In this document: piece after piece, positions 45,900-58,621 of the stretch
How the letters are laid out: every line of letters starts with the position of its first letter
Numbering within the stretch: the stretch's first letter is position 1
Assembly (NCBI GenBank): GCA_001466705.2
Contig: LATX02000035.1
Location: forward strand, 868,001-932,000
Direction of reading: 5' to 3'
Origin: Moniliophthora roreri
Lineage: Eukaryota; Basidiomycota; Agaricomycetes; Agaricales; Marasmiaceae
Length of the DNA stretch: 64,000 nt
The notes under the pieces: model-generated
Told to the model about the DNA's origin: nothing
The model's input: only the letters and a program-made list of their open reading frames with translations
Database searches by the model: none
Translations under genes and position numbers: made by a program

Positions 45900-47670
45900 T
45901 CACCGCTATCTGTTACCTTCCCCCCTACAGGTTGATTGTAAGCTATGGTCTTAGTCTAGCACCATTCCGGACCAAGTTAAATGAAATCAAAGGTCAATTC
46001 AATGTCATCGAGCCTCACCCACAACGACAGGGCGCTACTGTTGTCCTCTTGTGACTGATTCTTGTCAAACTTCGCGCCAGCATGTACTAGTGCACTTTTA
46101 GTCATAATGTTTGCGGGTAAACTACTCTACCCATACAGAGTACCTCCAATCCTCTGACTATGATTGCTCGTAAACTGGTGGGCTTCGTAGCAGAAGTCCA
46201 GCTCAGGTCCAGTTCAACATAATGACGGAACTTGGGAAGGGTGGGGGTTGACAACCAGGGAAAGATCCCATCAACGACAGGCATGCAAGCGGAACGCCCA
46301 GAGTGACGTTGAATGATACTTGCACGCCGTCTCGCTTCATGCTGCGCAGGCGAGTTCCTCGAGTTAGCCAGGACTCTCACTGGATCGCTACCCTATGCGG
46401 ATGGTCGCTTTACGATCTGAGGCCGCAATCCAACATCTTTATGCGATTGGCTGACGGGCTTTTTGAGAAGTGCTCTCAAATAATTTGCAAGGTGAGCGTT
46501 TCTGTTCCGGGCCCATTAAATTAGATATCTCCGACTTCAGTGTTGCCAATGCTTTGGCGAACGACACATTGAGAGAGACTTTTCATGCTTAGCAATTCGC
46601 AGAAACTTCTGGATCTTGCTGCGAAAATCAAAAATCCTCAAAGATCATGCATTTCAGAATGTTCCATGTCAAGACTGGGTAGCCTGGGAAGCAGTCGGAC
46701 TACTGCAAATCTTTTCTCTGCTTGGGGAAATGAGCGCACGACCACAAGATTTCTCGGAAATTGATAAGAGTGTTCTGCTTGCGAGAGAGCGAAATCTCTA
46801 CCAGAGGAGTCTGCTACCAATCCAAAACGGAGACGTCTGGGTTCAATCTGTCGTCGGACTTGGTATCCTATACGAGCGAAGGAGACACATCAATACGTGA
46901 TATGTCCCGGCTATCGGACTCTAAGTTCCGATGCTCTGATCGTCGAAGATATTTCCGACTCGAGGGGTTGGACAGAGGCGATAGTGATTGAGCGAAGCAG
47001 GGAAGCCAAAGGGCCTGTTTGAAGAGGTGACGGCAACTGCTCAAGCCTCAAGATCCGGTCGACGCGCATCAACCCAGTAGCAAATCGCCGCGAGCTCAAG
47101 GAAACACTTTCGGGGACGTCCAACCCGAGTCTTGGATAAATATAGAGGGCTAGGCAAGTGTAGACGTGCTCGCTATCGTCATATAGGACGTCTAAATACA
47201 GTCACAAGCAAATTTAGCGGAGTTACGCAGCCAATGAATAGTTATCGATTGAGCATCATTCGGCAATAGTAATCGGAACTTGGGCAGGGAGACGTGAAGA
47301 CTTTCCAGCTCTCGTAACAAGAAATTCGGCGGGCTCAGTGATAGCCAAAGTACGTTCTCCACGGACGCGTAGAATTCGCCGCGCAGGTCCAAGTTTAATC
47401 CACGTTGCCGCAATGGCAGAAAAGCCTTTGTGCTTCATGAGCGCTCGGGGGCGGCTGCAGAGCGGCTCAAAAGTGAAGCTAGTGAAGAATCAAGGCATGG
47501 GGGACCAATCAGAGTGCAAATTTTACAATTCACATGCATGTGCCAAATCTGTGCAAACTGATGATGTAAGACGGTATATATTCATGCGAGGCAAAACTCG
47601 GAAAGAATTTTGACGTTCACCGCCATCTTCAACTGTTTCATCGTCGTCGTCGCCCTCGTCGTCACCGACG
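45900..47670. other. Long intergenic interval before aconitase
   Basis: About 1.8 kb with only short, unrecognised open frames (for example 46616-46900 plus). It includes the aconitase promoter, with TATA-like GGTATATATTC near 47573-47583, about 90 bases before the ATG. Part of the aspartic protease 5' exon may lie at its left edge. Confidence 0.55.
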
Positions 47671-50547
47671 ATGCTCAACCTATCTCAAAGGTCCGCCAAT
47701 ATTGCTAGGCGGTTGGCCGCTGGTATGGCCACCGTCGCTCCTCGAATTGGGGACACCAAGGTCCCTATGTCACTGTTGGAGAAAGGCGCCTATATAAATT
47801 ATCAGAGGATTGAGGACAATCTTGCCATCGTGCGAGACCGGTGAGTAAAGGATCTTCCCTTTTTCTTTGCGCTGTTAACAATTCTCTGTAGTCTTCAACG
47901 TCCTTTGACCTTGTCCGAGAAGATTCTCTACGGTCATCTCGATGACCCTCATGGACAAGATATCAACAGAGGTGTCAGTTACCTCAAGTTGCGACCGGAC
48001 GTGAGTTATCCTGTAATGTTTGTTATCACGGGTTGTTCATACTCAACTTTCATAGCGTGTCGCGTGTCAAGACGCTACAGCCCAAGTTAGTCGATCAGCA
48101 TTGCTACGTCACATATTATGATATTGATGCGTTTTACCCAGATGGCCTTGCTCCAGTTTATGTCTGCGGGAATGGACACTGCAGCAGTCCCAACTACTGT
48201 GCACTGTGACCATCTTATTGAGGCTCAGGTTGGAGGTGTCAAGGATTTGGCACGCGCCATTGAGATTAACAAGGAAGTTTACGATTTTTTGGCGACTGCT
48301 ACTGCCAAGGTACGTTGGAATCCTTGAGCATTTACCTATGCTTATTAAAAACGTCATGGCAGTACGGTCTCGGTTTCTGGAAGCCTGGCTCTGGTATCAT
48401 CCACCAGATTATTCTTGAAAACTATGCATTCCCCGGTGGACTCATGATCGGTACTGACTCGCATACTCCTAATGCGGGTGGTCTTGGTATGGTTGCTTGT
48501 GGTGTTGGTGGCGCTGATGCGGTCGATGTCATGGCTGGTATTCCTTGGGAACTCAAGTGCCCCAAGGTCATTGGTGTCAATTTGACTGGTAAAATCGGTG
48601 GATGGACTACTCCCAAGGGTGAGTATCTCTTCCGCAGCTGTACGGCAATCGCTGATAAAGTTCCTCCAACAGATGTCATTCTCAAGGTCGCTGGTATTTT
48701 GACTGTCAAGGGTGGAACCGGCGCTATTGTTGAGTACCGCGGACCTGGCGTCGAGTCCCTCTCTTGCACTGGTATGGCCACGATTTGTAACATGGGCGCT
48801 GAAATCGGTGCTACGACATCTCTCTTCCCCTTCAACCACCGCATGGTCGACTACCTCAAGGCTACTAAGCGTGGAGAGATCGCTGAATACGCGCAACGGT
48901 TCGCTCCTAGCTTGACGGCTGACGAGGGTGCCGAGTATGACCAGAACATTGAGATTGTACGTGTCCATTGGTCTCTATTGGAGTAGTGTCTGACTTTTCC
49001 GCTCAGAACCTTTCGGAACTCGAGCCTCACATCAACGGTCCTTTCACCCCCGATCTTGCTACCCCTATCTCCAAGTTCGCTGAGGAAGTGAAGAAAAACA
49101 ATTGGCCCGAGGAATTGAAGGTCGCTCTCATTGGCTCTTGCACCAACTCTTCCTATGAGGACATGTCCCGATCTGCATCCATCGCCAAGGAGGCTGCAGA
49201 GCACGGTCTCGATGTGAAGAGCAAGTTCACTATCACTCCTGGTTCGGAACAAGTGAGGGCTACTATCGAGCGTGACGGTCAAATTAGCGCCTTCGAGCAG
49301 GTCGGTGGTGTTGTTCTTGCCAACGCATGTGGACCCTGCATTGGTCAATGGGATAGGAAGGATGTCAAGAAGGGCGAGCCCAACTCCAGTAAGTCCTTAC
49401 CGTTGTCTTCTCGCACCTCGTTAATACAATATTCATAGTCATTACCTCCTACAACCGTAACTTCACTGGTCGTAACGATGCTAATCCCGCTACTCATGCA
49501 TTCGTCGCATCTCCCGATATCGTCACTGCCATGGCCTTCGGCGGATCGCTCACCTTCAACCCCCTTACTGACACCCTGACTGGAACCGACGGCAAGCCTT
49601 TCAAGTTCACTGAGCCAAACGGTCACGAGCTTCCTCTTCGTGGATATGACCCTGGACAGAACACGTTCCAAGCCCCTCCTGCCAACCGCGCCAGCGTTCA
49701 AGTTGCCGTCGACCCCAAGAGCGACCGTCTCCAACTCCTTGAGCCATTCAAGCCTTGGGACGGTAAGACACCAACCGATCTTCCTATCCTCATCAAGGTT
49801 AAGGGCAAGTGCAGTAAGTGTTTATGCAATCTTTGCTCATGAATTGCCTATGCTGAATTTCCTTCCAGCCACTGACCACATTTCTGCCGGTGGACCTTGG
49901 CTCAAGTACCGTGGACACCTCCAAAACATCTCTCGTACGTTTTGACGATTTCGCCGATTGGAACTACATCTCATTTTTGCACCAGAAAACTGCTTGATCG
50001 GTGCTATCAATGCTGAGAACGGCGAGGCTAACAAGATCAAGAATCAGCTCACTGGCGAGTACGGCGGTGTTCCTCAGGTCGCAATTCACTACCGTGAACA
50101 TGGCATCAAGTGGGTTGTTATTGGTGACCACAACTACGGTGAAGGTTCTTCCCGTGAGCACGCCGCTCTCGAGCCCAGGTACCTTGGAGGTCTTGCTATC
50201 ATCGTCAGGTCGTTTGCCCGTATCCACGAGACTAACTTGAAGAAGCAAGGAATGTTGGCACTCACTTTCGCCAACCCCGATGACTATGACAAAGTCCGAC
50301 CCAGCGACAAGGTCGCTATTCTTGGCTTGGAGTCTTTCGCGCCAGGCAGGAACCTCACTCTCGTCTTGAAGCATGAGGATGGCTCCAAGGAGGAGATTTC
50401 TCTTGCCCACTCCTTCAACGAGGGTCAAATTGAGTGGTTCAAGGCTGGTTCAGCCCTCAACTTGGTCAGTACCTTCTCACGGGTAAAGCTATTACCCAGC
50501 TAATGGTTCCTCATCAGATGGCTGCGAAGGCTAAGGGCCAAAACTGA
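47671..50547 (+). CDS. ACO1: Aconitate hydratase, mitochondrial
   Basis: It starts at ATG 47671 with a basic, Ser/Arg-rich mitochondrial presequence ([20 protein letters not shown]). Across about nine exons it reads [76 protein letters not shown] and [15 protein letters not shown]. The 4Fe-4S cysteines are in [10 protein letters not shown] and [59 protein letters not shown] and a short last exon MAAKAKGQN follow. It converts citrate to isocitrate in the TCA cycle. Catalytic Ser/Arg/His regions are all present, so the copy looks functional. Codon use is strongly biased toward C-ending codons in the 3' half, in keeping with high expression. Confidence 0.96.
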
Positions 50548-51151
50548 ATCAACCACAAGGATTATTGTTTAATCGACTCTCAGTAGTGAGAGCACTAAGT
50601 GGATCCTGAGGATGCCTGAGTGGTTTTGGCGGTTAGAAAACTGCGAATAGAAGTGACGCATGGCATAATCGGATTGTGTAAAATTACTTATACTACCCGC
50701 GTCTTCTGCAGGCTTTCTTAGCTTTCTATCGCTGTATTTTTTTTTTTTTTTTCCTTCGCTACCGACTTGCCCTTCCTTGCTTATACTTTCTATTTCAACT
50801 TGTACGCTATTTTCTGGAGCGTGTACCTCCGTCACGAGCGTAACGTGGTCAAAAATTTGGAAACAGGTCGATTTGAACAGCCTCGCCTCAATACTGCTAG
50901 CCGTTGAGTCACCGGATTCTTCGTAATCAAAGGCCTACTCGGTGTTCCTTAGCATAAGGTGTACCTGCCACGAGAATGTGAAGGCCAGGTGGTGCAGTGC
51001 GGCGATCATCGAGAAAGCGTGGCAAGCCAGGCTAGTGGCCGCCGGATCAAGCGGCCAGGGAACGCGACGCGTTATTTATTTGGATGACAAACATATAAAT
51101 GTTTTAGCGAAGTCGTTCGATTCTTGAAAACGTTTAGCCAGTACCCCCGCA
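50548..51151. other. Intergenic between ACO1 and ERG4, poly-T tract
   Basis: A run of about 15 T lies near 50737-50752. The minus-strand open frame crossing it is low-complexity (Lys-rich) and not convincing. I see no RNA gene. Confidence 0.6.
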
Positions 51152-53059
51152 ATGGCCATCAATTCCACAGGGAACGAGGGTCTTCGCCAACGAAATGTTT
51201 CTTCTAATGACACAAAATCCGACATCATCATAATTACCGATGAAGGAAAGAAGACGGACAAAAGACTCGACACGCACGAGAGGTGAGTGTAGTGCTCGAC
51301 GCATTACGCGCTTCTTGCGCTAACGTGACATTCTTCAGCTATGAATTTGGTGGCCCCTTGGGCGTAGTCGCAATTATGACTGGCTTCCCAATTCTCATGT
51401 ACTATCTGTGGATATGCCTATGGTTCTACGATGGTCGGCTCGTACATCCGAATTCCCTAGACGAGGTCAAACCGTTCTTGTTGAAGATGTGGGACCACAT
51501 AAAGACGGTATGTGGTGCGCTGGCGTTGCCTGTAAAACGTTCACCAACTCTCCAACAGGATGCAAGCCCAAGCGCCTACGCATGGAAAGTCTACTCCGGG
51601 AACATCTTTTTCCAGCTTTTCCTTGCTTGGGTCATGCCTGGCTGGAAGCAGGAAGGACTCCCAGTCCCCTCCCTTGGCTATAAAAAACTCATGTACAATT
51701 GCAATGCCCTTTGGTCTCTCTGGGCCACCATCTTCACTGCCGCGGCTTTGCACTACACCGGTATCTTCCGTCTCACGGAAATCATCGACAACTTTGGTCA
51801 TTTGATGTCCGTCGCGATGATCTGGGGCTTTGCACTCTCATTTGGAATGTACTTCTTCGCTATTGCCACTGGTAGTCAGATTCGGATGTCAGGCAACTTC
51901 ATCTATGATGTCTTCAGTGGTGCCATTCTGAACCCGAGGATTGGGCCTGTGGATTTGAAGATGTGGGCAGAAGTTAGAATTCCATGGGTCATTGTTTTTT
52001 TCTTGTCTGTATCCGGAGCATGTAAGCAATACGAAACGTACGGTTATGTTACTCCCGTATGTTATCTACTTGCTCTGAAAGGGACGTGTACTCACCGAAC
52101 GCAGAACATGGCTTTCATGTGTCTCGCTACATGGCTGTACATCAATGCATGGTATGTTCACCCAGATTTTGATTTCTCGCCGTTGACACTCGAATCAGTG
52201 CAAAGGGCGAGGAATGCATTCCCCAAACATGGGACATGTTCCACGAGAAGTAACTTTTTGGCCTTAATGATCATAACGTCTTGCTCACATCAAAATTAGA
52301 TTTGGTTTTATCCTCATCTTCTGGAACTTGGCTGGCGTGCCCTTCGTAAGTTTTTGTCAACCCACCATGATTTTCAATGCCAACAGCGTTTCAGTCATAC
52401 GTTTACTCTGTCGTATACATGGCATCCCACGATCCCTCTGAATACAAGTTCACGACGCCAACCTATGTCGCCCTATACACCACTTTGCTGACTGCTTACT
52501 ATGTGTAAGGGCCCACAGCAATCATCATGTTTAAACACTGAACGTTTCTCTTCTAAGGTTCGATTGCGCAATGTCTCAAAAGAGTCGCTTCAAGATGCAA
52601 ACTATGGGTGTCACCAAATTCAGGAAGACCTTTCCTCAGCTTCCTGGTTGCATTGTCAAGAATCCTACATACATTCAGACCGCCCACGGTAACCGTTTGC
52701 TCACCAGTGGTGCTTGGGCGTGGTCTCGCAAACCAGTATGTTTTCTGTAGTCTTTGGGGAAACAAACTGACTGGCATTCACCGAACAGAACTACGTCGCT
52801 GATTGGATCATGTCCCTTACTTGGGGTCTTGTCATCGGCACCGCAACGCCCATCCCTTATTTCTACTCTGTCTTCTTCATCACCGTCTTGATTCACCGAT
52901 GTGGGCGTGACTTTGAGAGGTGCGTGTGATTATCTCATCGTTTTTCGCGAATAGACTGATGACCTTAATGACTTCAATAGGTGTTCGAGGAAGTACGGCA
53001 AGGACTGGGAACGTTACTGCGAAGTTGTCCCGTACAAATTTATCCCGTATGTTTATTAG
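51152..53059 (+). CDS. ERG4: C-24(28) sterol reductase Erg4
   Basis: It starts at ATG 51152. A charged N terminus leads into YEFGGPLGVVAIMTGFPILM and YYLWICLWFYDGRLVHP, both typical of Erg4. Further landmarks are AYAWKVYSGNIFFQLFLAWV, MPGWKQEGLPVPSLGYKKLM, YNCNALWSLWATIFTAAALH, RIGPVDLKMWAEVRIPW, FSYVYSVVYMASHDPSEY and VFDCAMSQKSRFKMQTMGV. The C-terminal NADPH-binding region is GNRLLTSGAWAWSRKPNYVA, DWIMSLTWGLVIG, CSRKYGKDWERYCEVVPYKF and PYVY, then stop. It reduces the C-24(28) double bond in the last step of ergosterol synthesis in the ER. It belongs to the same superfamily as Erg24 but reads closer to Erg4. About eight introns. Confidence 0.92.
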
Positions 53060-53276
53060 GTGTGAATGACTATTGAGGGTGGAAAGGGAACAATCGGATG
53101 GAATCAATGGTATTCATATGTTGTCGATATCTAGATACAATATTTCTACAAATACTATTGCACTATTACGAGCATGTTAAGGACCCGAAGTCCTGAAACG
53201 ATACGAGCACGACGCGACTTGCGGTTACGAATTGTGCCATAAAAGGAAGGTTCAAAACTTCACCTTGTACGTGAAC
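53060..53276. other. Short spacer between ERG4 and the RED-like gene
   Basis: This holds the ERG4 3' UTR and the promoter of the next gene; no other feature was seen. Confidence 0.6.
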
Positions 53277-54845
53277 ATGGATCAGGTATGCGTTGCTCGT
53301 CGCTACTCGTTTCGCACTCATACCATGAACATAGGACTACTTTAGGACTCTACTATCGTCCTCTTCTCAAAAGTCCGGCAATTCTTCGACCTCACGGGGA
53401 TCTCTACTCTCGAACGGGACCACCTCGAAATCGTAAGGCTTTCCGTATGCTTTCGACTGCCAGAACTCACACGAGGATTCAATCAGCAAACCTGAAACCA
53501 TCAGCTCATCTGAAGCTGCCTTTAAGCCTCGAAAAGTTAAAAAGTTGGACAGATACCGTGATAGAGCTGCGGAACGTCGGTTGGGCGAAGGCAACGACTA
53601 TGCCCAGGTGTGTTGCATTTTACCTACTACAAATCGAGCCAGTCTGAATTTACGTATAGGTCGAAGCATTATTAGAGGACTTTGAAAAGTCCACTGCTGA
53701 TCAAGATGCGAAAACGGTGCGCGTTGCCAAGATATTCAAATATTATTCGGCTGATACTCTACTACACTTACAGGTCGAAGAAAAACGCCGGTATCTTGGC
53801 GGAGACGGTGACCACTCCATTCTCGTGAAGGGTCTAGACATGGCGCTTTTGGAGCTAAACAAGGCAAAGGCTGCAATGGCAACGGATGAAGACGATCAAC
53901 TGGAAGAAGCTTTCCGTCTAGCTGAAGCACCGAAGAAGCGCACACGAGAAGACATCATTCGGGAACTGAAGGAGAAACGAGCTCAGGGGTCTGAGGTTGA
54001 AGATTCAACGGAGCAGGAAGCGCCCTTGGCTGCGGCTGCAAAGGGGAAGTTCAAACCAATCGGCTTTAAACCTATCGGAGCGCCTATTGAGGAAAAGCCT
54101 AAGAAAAGAAAGGCAGGAGAGAGTGAGAAGAAAAAGAAGAAAAGAAAGATGGAAGGCACGACATTAACAAATACGAGCACGAAGGCGGAGCCAGCATCAG
54201 CTTCGACCAAGATGAGCAAGGATGAGCCGACACCTTCCCAACCTGCTGTGGCACAATCAATGTCCGAAATAAAAGAGGCATCACCCGAGCCTCCTGATGA
54301 CTTTGACATCTTTGCTGATGCGGGGGAGTACGAAGGAGTTGATGTAGGCAATGATGACGATGAAAGTGGCGAAGAGGAGAAGCATGGCCCACCGGAGAAG
54401 GAAGAGGGACGATTGATTAATCCAGCCTTGAAACCTGGTCGGTGGTTCGTTGGAGACGACGAAGGGGGCCCACCAAGTAAACCAGACCTGTCACAACCTA
54501 TCGCTGACCCTTCCGTTGATCACACGAAGAGTCCGAAACACGTAGACGACGGAGAAGACGCCGATGACCCGGATCAAATGCATCTCGTGCCTCTCGAAGG
54601 CTCCGCCATGCCGTCTATCAAGGACTTTCTTGCGATGGATGAGGCAGCTGAACTCGCCGAGAAGAAGAGGAAACGCAAAGAGAAGCAAAAGACCAAGAAA
54701 GGAGATTCTGATTCCAAGATGACTGCCGAAGCAAAAGCCAACAGGGATTATCAGAGGTACGTTCTATTATTTACTCCTGGTGGTGCCAAACACTTTATAA
54801 CTCTACCACAGGCTAAAGTCGTTCACGGATAAACGTGGTGGATAG
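53277..54845 (+). CDS. RED/IK-type spliceosome-associated protein
   Basis: Exons 53277-53285, 53335-53432, 53487-53607, 53660-53716, 53774-54756 and 54812-54845 join in frame to 433 aa. The start MDQDYFRTLLSSSSQKSG is the usual Asp/Arg start. The family core is AAFKPRKVKKLDRYRDRAAE then RRLGEGNDYAQ, then EEKRRYLGGDGDHSILVKG and LDMALLELNKAKAAM. Lys-rich nuclear-signal clusters (KPKKRKAGESEKKKKKRK) and acidic stretches follow, and the C terminus ends DYQRLKSFTDKRGG. Animal RED (IK) is a spliceosomal B-complex component working with SMU1. A 9-base first exon and a 57-base fourth exon make automatic prediction error-prone. Confidence 0.87.
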
Positions 54846-55457
54846 TCCGTAATATATAGGAATCATATATACATCATATCGTACACCAGTATATGGAACG
54901 ATAGGTAACCCCCTTGTTCGAGTCGATGTCACTAAAAACTAGCGACAGTAGAACTGGACAGGGAAGATGACTGTTGAACCGGCCGACCAGGGTTGTAGGA
55001 ATGCTCTCCGGTTCCTGGTCGGGCACCGCTGGTTCAGAAGGTTGAAGATATTGGTACCATATAAAAAGGCTGACACCGCCCCCACATGTAATTTTGGAGC
55101 ACTCAATTGGGATAAAAACCTGAAGGTGTGGTGGCGTTGACGCAAAATGTTTATCTCTTGAGAGCTATTGGAGGAAGCATCCAAAATAACACCATGTTCT
55201 TGTAGTCTACATCTGTTTCAAGGACTCGGACAGATTTGGACCAAGAATCTCCATTTCGCTTGACCCACCACGCCCGTCCTTAGTTACTGGTGAGACGATC
55301 ACTCCTTGGAGTCCTCCTACTCACGTATCCAAGCTTTCTCTATACAGGCTACCCCCACTTTGCTCCTACAGATGGGTGGTTTCAGATGCTTCTGCAATAT
55401 AAAGCGGCTCATTCAGCATCGTCCCTCAGACAATTCACCTTCACCCTTCTCTTGCGC
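54846..55457. promoter_or_regulatory. Upstream region of P450 copy 1
   Basis: Part of this interval resembles the region before P450 copy 2: CTTGACCCACCACGCCCGTCC at about 55259 versus CTTGACCCACCTCGCCCGTGC near 58402, and a TATA-like AATATAAAGCGG near 55397 versus AATATAAGGCGG near 58560. The duplication therefore carried the promoter with it. No gene was recognised here. Confidence 0.6.
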
Positions 55458-57615
55458 ATGGCACTCGAGATACTGATTGTCACGGGCATTGCCCTGCTTT
55501 CTATGGTGGCTATCCACTACATACGATGGATGCAAGAGGACAAAAAGTTACCTCCTGGCCCTCTTCGGCTGCCTCTTCTTGGAAACCTTCTACAGGTTCC
55601 TGCGTTGCGACCCTATCCAAAGGTAAGATAATACACAGGACATATTGATAGACTATCTTCTGATCCTTGTAAAGTTCCGCGAGTGGGCACAGGAATATGG
55701 ACCAATCTTTTCGCTACGCCTAGGTCCTCAAACAGTAGTTGTCTTGAACTCCGCGGAGGCGGCTCATGAAATCTTGGACAACCGAGCAAGGGCCTACTCA
55801 AGTCGAGCGTTGCCTCATGTAGCGCACGATCTCGTGAGTGACGGACAACAGCTTGTCTTTATGCCCTATGACGAGCAATGGAAGGTACGCCTGATGTTTC
55901 AATGAACGAGACTTGGTTTCTGAACGTGAAAATATACAGGCCGCTAGGAAGACGCTGCAACCTCTGTTCACCACATCAAAGACAAGAGATCTGCATTCTG
56001 TCCAGGAGCTCGAGTCGCGAGTCGTCCTTTACGACCTCTTGAACCATGGGGAGCACAGCTTTTCACCCGAATTCAGGGATGCCGGAGAGCAGGTCCCCGA
56101 AACACACTGATTCTCTATTATTCGTCGCTACGTGAGTGTCAAGTGCCCAGAGACTGGAGTTCTAACACCTACTTCGTCCATAGACGACAAGCGTGGTAAT
56201 GCTGGTAACATATGGCAACCGAGTGGAACGATATATCAACAACCCACACCTGTACGTTGCACTTCTGACCCGGTACCAGGGTTTGCTAAGAATTTCCTAG
56301 CCACAAGATCTATAATGTACTTGCTAGTTTTGCTGCAACAGCACAACCGGGGAATTATCTGTGTGTCCGTCGCATTGCTTTGCAGGCGCAAAACTGACAG
56401 CCTCTTCAATAGTGCCGATGCATTCCCCTTTTTGCGAAAATTCCCCGACATCCTAGTGCCATGGCGTATTGCCGGCCGTAAGATGCATGAATGGTACGCT
56501 TAACTACTTCCTTCCTAGATTGCCGTCAACATCCAGTGCAGGGAAATGGAACTCTAGGGCGGACTTCTCGAAAAATGCAAGGAAGACTTGAGACAAGGAA
56601 AGGAACATGTTACGAATTATGTGACGACTTACTTGAAACAGCGCATGGAAGTTGGAATCGAGGAAGCGCCTGGCAGAGGCGTGCTACCTAACGGATATTT
56701 GTCTGACAAACTACTGGCGTACAATGCTGGCACCGTGCTGGAAGCCGGGAGGTAAGGGACCCTATTCGCGATGATCATTGTCTTTCCTGATGTTTGCTAT
56801 AGTGACACGACAGCTAGTACTATGCAATCCTTTATTTTGTTCATGATTTCGCACCCCCATGTCCTCAAGAAACTTCGCGAGGAAATTGACTCCGTAGTAG
56901 GAAACGAGCGGATGCCAGAATTTGAGGATCAGGAAAATCTGCCGTATTTAGTAGCCTGTATTAAGGAAACTTTGAGGCGAAGACCTCCAGCGGTCATGGG
57001 TAAGAATCCTTTCTCTTGGTCATGAATTGGATCATTGCTGACGCAAAAATGAAGGCATTCCCCACTCCTCTGACTCCGACGATATTTATGAAGGCTACCT
57101 GATCCCCAAGAAATCCAGTCGTAGGCAACATCTGGGCCATTCACATGGACCCAGCGGCCTACCCCAACCCGTTCGCCTTCAATCCAGAGCGGTTCATGGA
57201 GAATGAGAACAAAAGCACTTGGGGCAGCGGGCCAGACTTCAAAGGACGTGATCAGTGAGCGGCAGAGAATTGATTACCTGGTATGCGCTCATTACACAAC
57301 AGTTTCGTGTTTGGATGGGGGAGGCGTTTCTGTCTCGGTCAAAACATTGCCCAAGCGTCATTCTTCATCGTTTTGTCTCGTATTGTTTGGGCATTCGATC
57401 TTCAAACTCCCAGCGACCCGAAGACCGGTAAACCTGTCGTTCCGGATATCAATAACGAACAAGCCACATACACTGACGGATTTCTGAGCTTTCCGAAGAC
57501 GTTCCCAGTTGCATTCATCCCTCGGTCAGAGAAGAAAGCACAAATCATTCGAAAGGCTTTTGAAGAAGCTCAGGATCAATGGGAATACTTGGGATTAGAA
57601 AAAGACTCACGGTGA
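55458..57615 (+). pseudogene. Cytochrome P450, copy 1 (inactivated)
   Basis: Full-length P450 structure from ATG 55458: membrane anchor MALEILIVTGIALLSMVAIH, proline hinge KKLPPGPLRLPLLGNLLQV, I-helix AGTVLEAG/SDTTASTM, ExxR in CIKETLRRRPPAVMG, and heme loop SFVFGWGRRFCLGQNIAQAS. Compared with copy 2 downstream it has a TGA at 56108-56110 (Trp in copy 2, ETHW), a TAG at 56555-56557 (Trp in copy 2, MELWGG) and a 2-base deletion near 57110-57122 (LIPKN region) that shifts the frame before the heme loop. Any one would abolish activity. Flanking exons and splice sites are largely kept, so inactivation looks recent. It belongs to the mushroom P450s often labelled O-methylsterigmatocystin oxidoreductase-like. 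Confidence 0.88.
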
Positions 57616-58621
57616 GAGTTGAATGTTGAGGTTTATACAAAATTATGTTTGAGGTCGAGATTGCTTTATCACATCTAGTAGAGTAATATCTTCCATCTGG
57701 ATTAATATCCTAGTTATTTATACTTGGAGTTGAGAAACTCACCCATATCTTTGTGCACCTCAGCATTTGTGTTCCGTCTCCAAATTACAACGTGTCCTAG
57801 TCTCGAGTATCCAGACTGACGATACACACTGGCGATCGCAAGCGATGTAGTATGTAGAGATCATCACATGTCATCGCAACTCAGTGTTCGATAGTACAAT
57901 TTCAACGTTGGACCTCGTCTTCTCGCCGCTCCTGGGCATGGCGCCTAATTTCACAGTTCAGGCGCCTCTGTCGTCCCTTCTTAGCACAGTACATCGTATT
58001 CTAACTCTCCGTCAACGATAGCTCTAATTTCGCAATTTTATGGGTACTTTGACTGGAAATCCGGAGCACTTGCAGAAAATGCGTGAAGAAAAACAGTCAG
58101 GAAACCGGTCTATACTTACTGCTGCATTTTGTTTCCTGGTGGGACATGAAGCTTTGAGTATCAATCATAGATTTTTGTTAACTGTTCCGAGTTTCTATCA
58201 TGGTTGTCAGATACAAAGACGAGGAGTAGGGAAGATGGACCAACTGAACATTGTCTCGCACGTATTGTACCCCACCGGTTTCCGATCAGGTATTCGAGAG
58301 AGCCAAGCACGCTGCGATGTCGACTTGAATCAAAAATGGCGCCGAATACTTGACGGCCTGAAGGGCAGACTTGGACTGGCACCGAACATCCACAGCTTTC
58401 CTTGACCCACCTCGCCCGTGCCCCAGCGAGAATCGGGGCCAGAAAGCGTGACCCGATGCAATTACGTCCTCAAGTAGGTACAGTGCCTCTAGAAACAGAC
58501 CTTGTTTGAGAGACGCGGCCCCACTTTGTTCCTATAGATGCGCGTCAGACGCGTCTGTAAATATAAGGCGGTTTGTTCAGTGTTATTCCCCAATCAATTC
58601 AGCATCATCATTCTCCTGCTC
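57616..58621. promoter_or_regulatory. Spacer and upstream region of P450 copy 2
   Basis: About 1 kb between the two P450 copies. The last 250 bp resemble the promoter of copy 1, including a TATA-like AATATAAGGCGG near 58560, about 60 bases before the ATG. The open frame at 58040-58405 has no recognisable domain and is not accepted as a gene. Confidence 0.6.

Noticed and set aside
50569..50835. Minus-strand Lys-rich frame across a poly-T tract
   Set aside because: It owes its openness to the homopolymer and simple sequence; nothing like a domain is seen.
58040..58405. 121-codon frame between the P450 genes
   Set aside because: It has no recognisable domain, no splice support and overlaps the duplicated promoter region.
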